Shown: one piece after another, positions 1-7,491 of the stretch
Numbering within the stretch: the first letter of the stretch is position 1
How the letters are laid out: the number at the start of each line of letters is the position of its first letter
Assembly: GCA_002308315.1 (NCBI GenBank)
Contig: DBWE01000216.1
Coordinates: forward strand, 7,830-16,566
DNA from: Clostridiales bacterium UBA1246
Lineage (GTDB): Bacteria > Bacillota > Clostridia > Oscillospirales > Oscillospiraceae
DNA: 8,737 bases
Direction: 5' to 3'
The notes under the pieces: generated by a model
Databases searched by the model: none
What the model was told of the DNA's origin: nothing
Seen by the model: the letters and a program-made list of their open reading frames with translations, nothing else
Translations under genes and position numbers: made by a program

Positions 1-1290
<1,290 letters not shown>

Positions 1291-1298
1291 CAACCGAC

Positions 1299-1317
1299 AA
1301 CGGGATACCGTTTTTTT
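1299..1317 (+). terminator. Small hairpin with T run after asnS
   Basis: A 5-bp stem (AACGG 1299-1303, loop GATA, CCGTT 1308-1312) runs into seven consecutive T residues at 1311-1317, starting 9 bases after the asnS stop codon. The arrangement is that of a minimal intrinsic terminator, but the stem is short, so on its own it may be weak. It lies immediately before a much stronger hairpin. Confidence 0.4.
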
Positions 1318-1355
1318 CGGCGCGCGGGGCTGCTGTCCCGCGCGCCGTTCTTCTT
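1318..1355 (+). terminator. asnS: Strong GC hairpin, probable asnS terminator
   Basis: A perfect 11-bp inverted repeat (CGGCGCGCGGG 1318-1328 and CCCGCGCGCCG 1337-1347) encloses an 8-base loop and is followed by TTCTTCTT (1348-1355). The pyrimidine tract lies only on the rightward side, so it fits termination of asnS. Read leftward, the hairpin is followed by an A run, so it is not a canonical intrinsic terminator for the convergent transporter gene, although the hairpin could still impede polymerase or protect the mRNA 3' end. Confidence 0.65.
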
Positions 1356-1362
1356 GGGCCCG

Positions 1363-2610
1363 TCAAAAGAGAAAAATCGAAATGACGGCGCATGCCAGCA
1401 GGGGAGGAACGACGAATTTCAGCAGGAACAGCCAAACGCGCCCCGCGGCGCAGTCCCGTCCGAATATCGCGCGTACCGACGCCCTTTTCCCCCATACCCG
1501 CGTTACGGCGAAGCAGGACGCCGCAGATCCGCAGCAGATCAGACCGTACTGAGATACGCGCTCGTACAGCTCGAAGACTCCGCCGTCGCCTTTCGCGAAG
1601 CTCAGGCATACGGGTACTCCCGCCGCAAAGCATGAAAGAGCGAGTACGAGAGCGGCGCCGCGTCTTTTGAGCCTCCCGCGCGCTTCGACCTCACATACCA
1701 GGTTTTCGAGCATGGCAGCGGCTGAGGACAGGGCGGCAAGGAATACCGAGGCGAAAAAAACGGCCGACAGCGCCCGCGACGCGCGGAACGGCGCGAACAT
1801 GCCCTCCGCGGCAAGGAACAAAAGCTCGGGTCCGGACGCGGGATCGACGCCGGAGGCGAAGACCGCCGGCATTATCGCGGCCGCCGCAAGCAGAGCGACG
1901 AGGGTGTCGAGAAGCGGTATCAGCGCCGCGCAGCGGGGAAGGGACACGCCTTTCGGCATATACGCGCCGAAGGTGATCATGCAGCCCTGACCGACAGAAA
2001 GGGAAAACAGCATCTGAGTAAGCGCGGAGGACAGATTTTTCAGGCTTATGCTGCCGGGCTCCGGCCTGAAAAGAAAAAGCATCGCGTCTTTTGACGAGGG
2101 CAGAGACGCGGTGGACGCGAATATGTAAGCCAGCATGACGATAAGCCCCGGTACCGTCACCCGGCAGACGGCCTCGACTCCCCGGCGTACGCCCGCCAGG
2201 ACCGCGGAAACACTGAGTACGGTAAAGACGAACTGCCACAGCAGCGAAGAGGCGATATTTATTCCCGCGCATGAGAAAAGGTATTGCAGTACCTTTCCTC
2301 CGAAAAAAGAGTAATACGACAGTATGATGAAGCACGCCAGCTGCCCCGCGGCGCCCACGGCTCCCCAGCCCGGTCCGAGGGAGGCGTATGCTTTGACGGG
2401 AGGCAGCGACGCGCTCCTGCCGAGGCCAAGCTCCGCAAGCAGCAGCGGATAGCCGGCCAGCAAAACTAAAATAATATAAAAAAGCAGGAAAACAAAGCCT
2501 CCGCCCATGCCCAGGCGGTACGGGAACCCCCATATGTTTCCCAATCCGACCGCGGCGCCCACGGAGGCCATGATAAAGCCGAAGGAAGAACTCCACTTTT
2601 TTTCGCTCAT
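1363..2610 (-). CDS. Sodium-dependent transporter, NSS/SNF family (LeuT fold)
   Basis: This inner-membrane symporter is likely to couple Na+ entry to uptake of an amino acid or related compound; the substrate cannot be read from sequence. The protein has 415 residues, at the short end for the family. About 11 hydrophobic segments are visible: TM1 10-30, TM2 36-62, TM3 83-112, TM4 125-139, TM5 149-168, TM6 195-215, TM7 228-252, TM8 278-302, TM9 318-337, TM10 344-370 and TM11 393-412. An 11-helix layout is common in prokaryotic members. Family marks are the broken TM1 (VGLGNIWGFPY, with Asn25 at the LeuT Asn27 sodium-site position), TM6 FSLSVGQG at 202-209, and TM8 AALSS at 292-296, matching the Na2-site Thr/Ser pair. 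The Arg normally after NIW is Gly28. The ATG is set by family alignment (the protein opens MSEKKWSSSFGFIMASVG). No clear Shine-Dalgarno precedes it, and the upstream gene stops 29 bases away, which suggests co-transcription and possibly coupled translation. Confidence 0.93.
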   Translation of the reverse strand: MSEKKWSSSFGFIMASVGAAVGLGNIWGFPYRLGMGGGFVFLLFYIILVLLAGYPLLLAELGLGRSASLPPVKAYASLGPGWGAVGAAGQLACFIILSYYSFFGGKVLQYLFSCAGINIASSLLWQFVFTVLSVSAVLAGVRRGVEAVCRVTVPGLIVMLAYIFASTASLPSSKDAMLFLFRPEPGSISLKNLSSALTQMLFSLSVGQGCMITFGAYMPKGVSLPRCAALIPLLDTLVALLAAAAIMPAVFASGVDPASGPELLFLAAEGMFAPFRASRALSAVFFASVFLAALSSAAAMLENLVCEVEARGRLKRRGAALVLALSCFAAGVPVCLSFAKGDGGVFELYERVSQYGLICCGSAASCFAVTRVWGKRASVRAIFGRDCAAGRVWLFLLKFVVPPLLACAVISIFLF

Positions 2611-2639
2611 GTCAAATCATATGCGCCGGAGAGCAGCCG

Positions 2640-4847
2640 TTATACCGACACGTCGCCTATTTTCGATATTATCTCCGAGCACAGCTCGCCGGCGGCCTCC
2701 ATGCTGCCGCTTTCGGCAACGACGTGCAGGCGGTTTGCGCTGTCCGCCGTAATGCGGGCGCTGCCGAGACCGGTCTTGATCTTCATCCCGCTGACATGCT
2801 CCGAATTGCCGTAGTACCGGCCCAGACGCTTCATGAGCTCGCCGGTCCGAAGGGAAGAGGTCACGACATTTTCGGTGATATAAAAATCAGGCAGCAGCGA
2901 CATGAGCTCGAAGAGCTTGATCCCTCTTTTCGCAAGATGTGAGCACAGCCGCATGGCGAGAAATATCCCGTCACGGGCGAAGGGCTCCGCCGAGAGCGCC
3001 TTGACGGCCTCCTCTCCGTCGCGCCCGAGACGCAGCACGCGCCCTCCGAAAGGGGCGGCGACGGCATCGGCGGCGTCGGGAGCGGAATAGGGAAGGCAGA
3101 CCGTCCCGGCGCCCTCTGACAGCTCACAGTATACCAATGCGCACATGAGCGACGCGAAGGAGCGGTTTACGCCCTGCTCGTCGACCGCGTCGAGCCTCAT
3201 GCCGCTTCGGGACAGCTTAAGGGAGACGACGCCCTGAGCCGGGTCGGAGAGACGCGCGCCGCGAAGCCTCAGAGCGCGGTAAAGCACGCCGCCGCTTTCG
3301 GCGGATACGGAAAATCCCGAGAGCGGCGCCGATACGCCCGCCGCCGCGGCGGCGTGAGCTTCGCGCGTGCTGCCGAGGTATACCGGAACCCGGCAGTCGG
3401 CAGCCGCGGCGCTGACCGTGTCGCAGACACAGGCCGCCTCTATTTTCCGCTGAGCCGAACGGGAAAGGGGAAGACCGTTCCCGTCAAAAAAACGCAGGGT
3501 GAGCCTGTCGCCGTCCTGACTGACGAACAGAGCGGCGTCAAAGCCGTATTGCTTTGACGCGAACGCGGCTGTCGCGGGGGTGTCGCTGTCGAGAGAGCAC
3601 GCGCTTTTCCCGGCCGCCGCGGCGCCCAGAAGATAGGCGTAGGCGCACAGGGCCGCGTAGTCGCCTCCGTATGAGGCCGCGGCGACGCGCGTGTCGCCGC
3701 CCGCCGCAGCTCCCATGGACATGCACTGCTGCGGAGTGATCCCGAAAACGGCGTCGGAGCGTATGACGGCGTCGTTTTCGAACGCGGGACGAACGCAGCC
3801 CGCCCCGCCGGTCAGACTGTGCAGGACCGTAGAGCCCGCCTCGACGGTCCTGCCGGGCCAGATGCGCACGCCCTCGCCGATCACGCTTCCGGCTCCGATC
3901 ACAGCGCCGTCGCCGACGACGCAGCCGTCCGACAGGCTGCAGTTTGCGCCCACGGCCGCGCCCGCGCAGATTATGCTGCCTTCAATGCGGCAGCCTCTGT
4001 CGACGAAGGCTCCGTCTACTATGCTGCGGTCGATCACACTGCCTTTGCCTATGCGGCTGCCGCCGCCTATAACGCATCCGCGGCCTACGGAGCATCCGTC
4101 GGCAACGTGAGCGTCCGGAGAAACGAAGCTCCCGCCGTCTTTCAAAAAGTCGATGCTCGTGCGCAGGTAGGCGGCGCAGCTGCCGACGTCGCTCCAATAA
4201 CCGGAGTCCGAACGGCCGAATATCCTCGCGCCGCGTTCAAGAAGCTCCGGAAACAGCTCCGAGCCGAAGTCGCAGGGAGAAAAGGCCGGTATGCGTTCCA
4301 GCACCCGCGGAGAGAGCATGTAAATGCCGGTGTTTACGAGGTCGGTATAGATCCTGTCGGCCGAAGGCTTTTCTATAAAGCCGGTCACACGGCCTTCGCC
4401 GTCGGTAAGCACGAGACCGTATTCCATGGGTTCAAAGCACTGTTTGAGCATTATGGTCGCGTCGGCTTCGGCGGAGCGGTGGAACGCCGCAAAGGCGCGC
4501 AGATCCATGCGGCACGCGGCGTCGCCGGAGATCACGAGAAAATCCTCGCCGTTCACGAAATCCTCACAGCGTTTTACGCTGCCCGCGGTCCCGAGCGGGG
4601 TATCCTCGATACGGTAGTCTATGCTCACGTTCCAGCGGCTCCCGTCGCCGAAATGATCGGTTATCTGCCTGGGGAGGTACATCAGCGTCATGCATATCTC
4701 GTCAAAGCCGTTGTCGCGAAGCAGCTCCACGATATGCTCGAGCAGGGGCTTGTCGAGAAGCCGTATCATGGGCTTCGGACGCAGCAGACTGACCGGGCGC
4801 AGACGCGTGCCTTCTCCGCCTGCAAGAATGACTGCTTTCAAAAACAC
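2640..4847 (-). CDS. Nucleotidyltransferase / beta-helix / degenerate phosphomannomutase-like fusion
   Basis: This is probably a cytosolic sugar-1-phosphate nucleotidyltransferase of the type annotated as mannose-1-phosphate guanylyltransferase/phosphomannomutase. Residues 3-235 form the transferase domain: AGGEGTRLRP (9-18) and RPKPM (23-27) bind the nucleotide, Asp109 in SGDA and Asp220 in YWSDVG are the expected Mg2+ ligands, and GFIEKP lies at 156-161. Residues 243-345 are hexapeptide repeats of a left-handed beta-helix (for example GDGAVIGAGSVIGEG). Residues 358-735 resemble phosphomannomutase, recognisable at GITPQQ (369) and FFDGNGLPL (453-461). However, the phosphoserine motif TASHNP is absent (FVSQDGDR at 441-448), and the metal loop DxDxDR is replaced near 541-551 by SLKLSRSGMRL. 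The domain is therefore probably not a mutase. The start used is GTG 4847-4845. A TTG at 4841-4839 would give the family-like MKAVILAGG and a better 9-base spacing from the ribosome site. It is the upstream gene of a leftward pair with the transporter. Sugar and nucleotide specificity are unknown. Confidence 0.88.
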   Translation of the reverse strand: MFLKAVILAGGEGTRLRPVSLLRPKPMIRLLDKPLLEHIVELLRDNGFDEICMTLMYLPRQITDHFGDGSRWNVSIDYRIEDTPLGTAGSVKRCEDFVNGEDFLVISGDAACRMDLRAFAAFHRSAEADATIMLKQCFEPMEYGLVLTDGEGRVTGFIEKPSADRIYTDLVNTGIYMLSPRVLERIPAFSPCDFGSELFPELLERGARIFGRSDSGYWSDVGSCAAYLRTSIDFLKDGGSFVSPDAHVADGCSVGRGCVIGGGSRIGKGSVIDRSIVDGAFVDRGCRIEGSIICAGAAVGANCSLSDGCVVGDGAVIGAGSVIGEGVRIWPGRTVEAGSTVLHSLTGGAGCVRPAFENDAVIRSDAVFGITPQQCMSMGAAAGGDTRVAAASYGGDYAALCAYAYLLGAAAAGKSACSLDSDTPATAAFASKQYGFDAALFVSQDGDRLTLRFFDGNGLPLSRSAQRKIEAACVCDTVSAAAADCRVPVYLGSTREAHAAAAAGVSAPLSGFSVSAESGGVLYRALRLRGARLSDPAQGVVSLKLSRSGMRLDAVDEQGVNRSFASLMCALVYCELSEGAGTVCLPYSAPDAADAVAAPFGGRVLRLGRDGEEAVKALSAEPFARDGIFLAMRLCSHLAKRGIKLFELMSLLPDFYITENVVTSSLRTGELMKRLGRYYGNSEHVSGMKIKTGLGSARITADSANRLHVVAESGSMEAAGELCSEIISKIGDVSV

Positions 4848-4850
4848 ACG

Positions 4851-4857
4851 CTCCTTT
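4851..4857 (-). promoter_or_regulatory. Ribosome binding site of the nucleotidyltransferase gene
   Basis: Read leftward this is AAAGGAG, a strong Shine-Dalgarno. It lies 3 bases from the GTG at 4847 and 9 bases from the TTG at 4841. Spacing and the family's usual MKAVILAGG opening both favour the TTG, while GTG is the more common alternative codon. The two choices differ by only two residues. Confidence 0.75.
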
Positions 4858-4903
4858 CCCGCTTAATTTGCCCCGGCCTCGGAAAGATATTTTTATTTTT
4901 CGG

Positions 4904-4932
4904 TTGAGTTTGTTGGAAAGTTTTGTTATATT
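4904..4932 (+). promoter_or_regulatory. Sigma-70/sigma-A type promoter for the gdpP-rplI-dnaB operon
   Basis: The -35 box TTGAGT (4904-4909, four of six consensus positions) and the -10 box TATATT (4927-4932, five of six) are separated by exactly 17 bases. The upstream 4885-4900 stretch is A/T-rich in an otherwise GC-rich region, as an UP element would be. Transcription would start near 4939, giving a leader of about 76 bases before gdpP. This is a sequence match only and has not been mapped. Confidence 0.68.
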
Positions 4933-4952
4933 AAATCAAAATGGGGTTACTA

Positions 4953-4982
4953 TGCGGCCGGATAACGGAACTCCGGCCTGCA
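4953..4982 (+). promoter_or_regulatory. Hairpin in the gdpP mRNA leader
   Basis: GGCCGGA (4956-4962) and TCCGGCC (4972-4978) form a perfect 7-bp stem around a 9-base loop. TGC (4953-4955) and GCA (4980-4982) extend it to 10 bp past one bulged T. It starts about 14 bases after the predicted transcript start and ends 21 bases before the gdpP Shine-Dalgarno. No T run follows, so it is not an intrinsic terminator. Possible roles are transcript 5'-end stability, a protein-binding operator on DNA, or translation control. No known riboswitch class is recognised. Confidence 0.45.
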
Positions 4983-5003
4983 GGGTAAAACGGATTACAT
5001 CGG

Positions 5004-5010
5004 AAAGGAG
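5004..5010 (+). promoter_or_regulatory. gdpP: Ribosome binding site deciding the gdpP start
   Basis: AAAGGAG lies upstream of three in-frame candidates: TTG 5013, ATG 5016 and ATG 5022. Spacings are 2, 5 and 11 bases. The ATG at 5016 has the best spacing and codon, and was chosen as the start. Confidence 0.75.
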
Positions 5011-5015
5011 CGTTG

Positions 5016-7013
5016 ATGCGAATGAAACACAAACGCGGAATGCCGCGCTTTTTCAAGCCGTCGATGCGGCTGTATTTTGCGTTTCTCGTTATTTTCACGC
5101 TCATATCCGCGGCCTTCGATCTGAGACTGACCGCGCTGCTGGCGTTGCTTGTGATATTGCTGATGATCTATACCCGTCTGATGTCCGGGCGCCAGAAAAA
5201 AGAGGTGCTGGATTATTTCGCGCCGTCGCGGGAGGGCGAGGAGAGCGCGTCGGCAAGCACGCTGATAAACATGCCTCTGCCCACGGTGATCTTTTCGCTC
5301 GCAACGGGCACGGTGCTTTGGAGCAACGAGCTGTTTTTGAACATCACCAACGACAGAGAGCACATGTTCGAGGTCCATCTCGAAGACGTGCTTCCCGGCT
5401 TTTCGCGCAAATGGCTGGCGGAAGGCGCGGGCGTCGCTCCGCAGCTTGTGGAAATAAACAAAAGCAAATTCAGAGTATACGGCAATTCCTTCAGCATAGG
5501 CGACGGGGATGAGGAGACCTGGAGCATCATCTATCTTGTCGACGTGACGGAATATGAGAAGACGGAGAAGGAATACCGCGATTCAAGGCCGATAATGACC
5601 GTCATAATGCTCGACAACTATGACGAGCTGTTCAAAAGTCTTACCGAGGCCGCGAAAAACACCCTGCTTGCGGCTATCGACAGCCGCATAAGCGAGTGGT
5701 GCGCTCCGGCGCACGGATATCTGTGGCGCTATGACAGAGACAGGTATATATTCATTTTTGAGGAGCGCTATCTGAAGGGCTTTATAGACGACCGGTTTTC
5801 CGTGCTGGACAGGGTAAGAGAGCTGCAGAACGGCGCCGGAATAGCAGCCACGCTCAGCATAGGCATGGGCAGAGAGGCCGATACGCTCGACGAGGCTTTC
5901 CAGTTCGCCATGCTCGGAATAGATATGGCCCTGTCCCGCGGCGGAGACCAGGCGGTCATCAAGAACAAGCTCAACTTTGAGTTTTACGGCGGCCACTCCG
6001 TCGCTATGGAGAAAAGGACCAAGGTCAAGTCCCGGGTCATGGCAAACGCCATGGGCGAGCTCACGGCAGACGCGTCGAAGCTGATGATAATGGGCCATAA
6101 GATCTCGGATATGGATTCGATAGGCGCGGCGGCGGCGATCTGCTGCATAGCGAGAAAGCTGAAAAAACCGGCCTATATCGTCGTGAACCAGGACAACGCC
6201 GCTGCAAAGCCGATGATAGACAAGCTGAAGCATCTGCCGGAGTACGAGGGCGTATTTATAAGCGAGAGCGAGGCCATGTCATCCCTGGACGGGAAGACTC
6301 TTCTTGTTGTGGTGGATACCAACAGGCCCGAGCAGGTGGAGTCGGAGCTGCTGCTGGAAAGCTGCAGCAAGATCGCGGTGATCGACCATCACAGGCGCGC
6401 CGCCGATTATATCGACAACGCGGCGCTGAATTTTCACGAGCCCTACGCTTCCTCGGCCTGCGAGCTTGCCACCGAGCTGCTGCAGTATCTTGTCGACGTA
6501 TCGGATATACTGAAAGCGGAAGCGGAGGCGATACTTGCCGGAATAATGCTGGACACCAAGAAATTCACCATGCGCACCGGCAGCCGTACCTTCGAGGCCG
6601 CGGCGTTCCTGCGGCGCGCGGGAAGCGACACGGCCGAGGTCAAGAAGCTGTTCCAGAGCGATATGAAGAGCGCACGGTCGAAATATTCCATTATAAAAAA
6701 TGTGGTCATGTACCGCGACGGCATCGCCATCGCGACCGGCGACGGGCGAATGGACAGGGTCATCGCCGCGCAGGCGGCGGACGATCTGCTGGATATTTAC
6801 GGGGTGACCGCGTCCTTCGTGATCTGCAGCGACGGGGATGAAACCGTGATCTCCGCCCGGTCGCTGGGAGACGTGAACGTTCAATTCATTCTTGAAAAGC
6901 TCGGCGGCGGAGGAAACAAATCGGCCGCGGGAGCGCAGATAAAAGGAAAGAGCCCCGAGGAAACGATAACGGAGCTCAAGGAAAAGATAGACGAATATCT
7001 GAAAGAAAACTGA
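5016..7013 (+). CDS. gdpP: Membrane-bound cyclic-di-AMP phosphodiesterase (GdpP/YybT, DHH-DHHA1)
   Basis: GdpP-family enzymes hydrolyse the second messenger c-di-AMP to pApA with Mn2+ and so influence potassium and osmotic balance, cell-wall stress and beta-lactam tolerance. The 665-residue protein has the family's full layout and usual length. Two membrane helices lie at about 18-34 and 37-54. A PAS-like region spans 85-180 and a degenerate GGDEF domain about 190-320, with LWRYDRDRYIFIF (236-248) in place of an active-site GGDEF. The catalytic DHH domain has GHKISDMDS (360-368: His361, Asp365, Asp367), Asp434 in VVDTNRP, DHH at 457-459, and Asp513 in IMLDTKKF. The DHHA1 domain carries GGGGNKSAAG at 630-639. 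All expected metal ligands are present, so an active enzyme is predicted. The start is ATG 5016, with ATG 5022 or TTG 5013 possible. It is the first gene of an operon with rplI 31 bases downstream. Confidence 0.95.
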   Translation: MRMKHKRGMPRFFKPSMRLYFAFLVIFTLISAAFDLRLTALLALLVILLMIYTRLMSGRQKKEVLDYFAPSREGEESASASTLINMPLPTVIFSLATGTVLWSNELFLNITNDREHMFEVHLEDVLPGFSRKWLAEGAGVAPQLVEINKSKFRVYGNSFSIGDGDEETWSIIYLVDVTEYEKTEKEYRDSRPIMTVIMLDNYDELFKSLTEAAKNTLLAAIDSRISEWCAPAHGYLWRYDRDRYIFIFEERYLKGFIDDRFSVLDRVRELQNGAGIAATLSIGMGREADTLDEAFQFAMLGIDMALSRGGDQAVIKNKLNFEFYGGHSVAMEKRTKVKSRVMANAMGELTADASKLMIMGHKISDMDSIGAAAAICCIARKLKKPAYIVVNQDNAAAKPMIDKLKHLPEYEGVFISESEAMSSLDGKTLLVVVDTNRPEQVESELLLESCSKIAVIDHHRRAADYIDNAALNFHEPYASSACELATELLQYLVDVSDILKAEAEAILAGIMLDTKKFTMRTGSRTFEAAAFLRRAGSDTAEVKKLFQSDMKSARSKYSIIKNVVMYRDGIAIATGDGRMDRVIAAQAADDLLDIYGVTASFVICSDGDETVISARSLGDVNVQFILEKLGGGGNKSAAGAQIKGKSPEETITELKEKIDEYLKEN

Positions 7014-7044
7014 ATCGTCTGAAAAGAAGAAAGGCGGGAGGAAC

Positions 7045-7491
7045 ATGCAGGTCATACTTCAGCAGGATGTTAAGGGACAGGGCCGCAAGGGCGAGATGGT
7101 GGAAGTATCGGAGGGCTACGCGAGAAACTATCTTCTTCCCAGAGGTTTGGCGGTCAAAGCGACGGCCGACAATATAAACGCCATGAAGCTCAAGGAAAAA
7201 GCCAAAGCCGCGCATTTGGAAAAAGAGAAGCTCCAGGCGCTTGAAAACGCAAAAAAACTTGCCGATTGCCGCGTGAAGCTTACGGCAAAGGCCGGCTCGA
7301 ACGGCAAGCTCTTCGGCGCGGTCACCTCCAAGGAGATAGCGGACGCGCTTAAGGAGCAGTTCGGAATAGAGATCGAAAAAAACCAGATCGTGCAGGGCGA
7401 TCCGATAAAGAATTACGGGGATTATGAGGTGAAATGCCGCCTCGGCCACGAAGTGAGCGGCGTTATCAGACTAACGGTGGCGGAGAAGTAA
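7045..7491 (+). CDS. rplI: 50S ribosomal protein bL9
   Basis: bL9 binds 23S rRNA near the base of the L1 stalk and helps keep reading frame and ribosome spacing on mRNA. The 148-residue length is standard. The N-terminal RNA-binding domain (1-50) opens MQVILQQDVKGQGRKGE and contains the complete L9 signature from Gly13 to Thr40, including EGYARNYLLPRGLA. A Lys/Glu/Ala-rich segment at about 41-75 is the long connecting helix. The C-terminal domain (about 78-148) has the family's SNGKLFGAVTSKEIADAL stretch and ends VIRLTVAEK. GGGAGG (7036-7041) precedes the ATG by 3 bases. The gene sits between gdpP and dnaB, an order widely conserved in Bacillota. Its TAA shares its last A with the dnaB ATG. 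Confidence 0.98.
   Translation: MQVILQQDVKGQGRKGEMVEVSEGYARNYLLPRGLAVKATADNINAMKLKEKAKAAHLEKEKLQALENAKKLADCRVKLTAKAGSNGKLFGAVTSKEIADALKEQFGIEIEKNQIVQGDPIKNYGDYEVKCRLGHEVSGVIRLTVAEK
7482..7485 (+). promoter_or_regulatory. dnaB: dnaB ribosome binding site within the end of rplI
   Basis: GGAG inside the last codons of rplI lies 5 bases before the dnaB ATG at 7491. It supports this start, and with the TAATG overlap it suggests that translation of dnaB is coupled to that of rplI. Confidence 0.6.

Noticed and set aside
1691..2596. A 301-residue open frame on the - strand in another frame of the transporter gene
   Set aside because: It is Arg-rich and lacks membrane segments or motifs, while the overlapping frame is a clear NSS transporter. 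It is a shadow of high GC.
3819..4907. A 362-residue open frame on the + strand, antisense to the nucleotidyltransferase gene
   Set aside because: The opposite strand encodes a protein with unmistakable motifs over the same bases. The antisense product is Ala/His/Arg-rich with no family likeness, as expected from GC-rich codon bias removing stop codons in a shadow frame.
4941..4988. A 15-codon leader peptide (ATG to TAA) in the gdpP leader
   Set aside because: Its ATG would fall almost at the predicted transcription start with no ribosome site, and it contains no run of regulatory codons. It overlaps the hairpin by chance as far as can be told.
4939..5015. A ydaO-type c-di-AMP riboswitch ahead of gdpP
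   Set aside because: The leader is only about 76 bases and holds one simple hairpin. The ydaO fold needs a longer, multi-helix structure that is not present.
4868..5512. A 214-residue + strand frame crossing the intergenic region into gdpP
   Set aside because: It starts upstream of the predicted promoter and continues out of frame through the gdpP membrane and PAS regions. Its composition is that of a shadow frame.
6279..7055. A 258-residue open frame antisense to the end of gdpP, with another at 5583-6233
   Set aside because: Both are antisense to conserved DHH/DHHA1 and GGDEF-like coding sequence, have no recognisable domains and no convincing start context.
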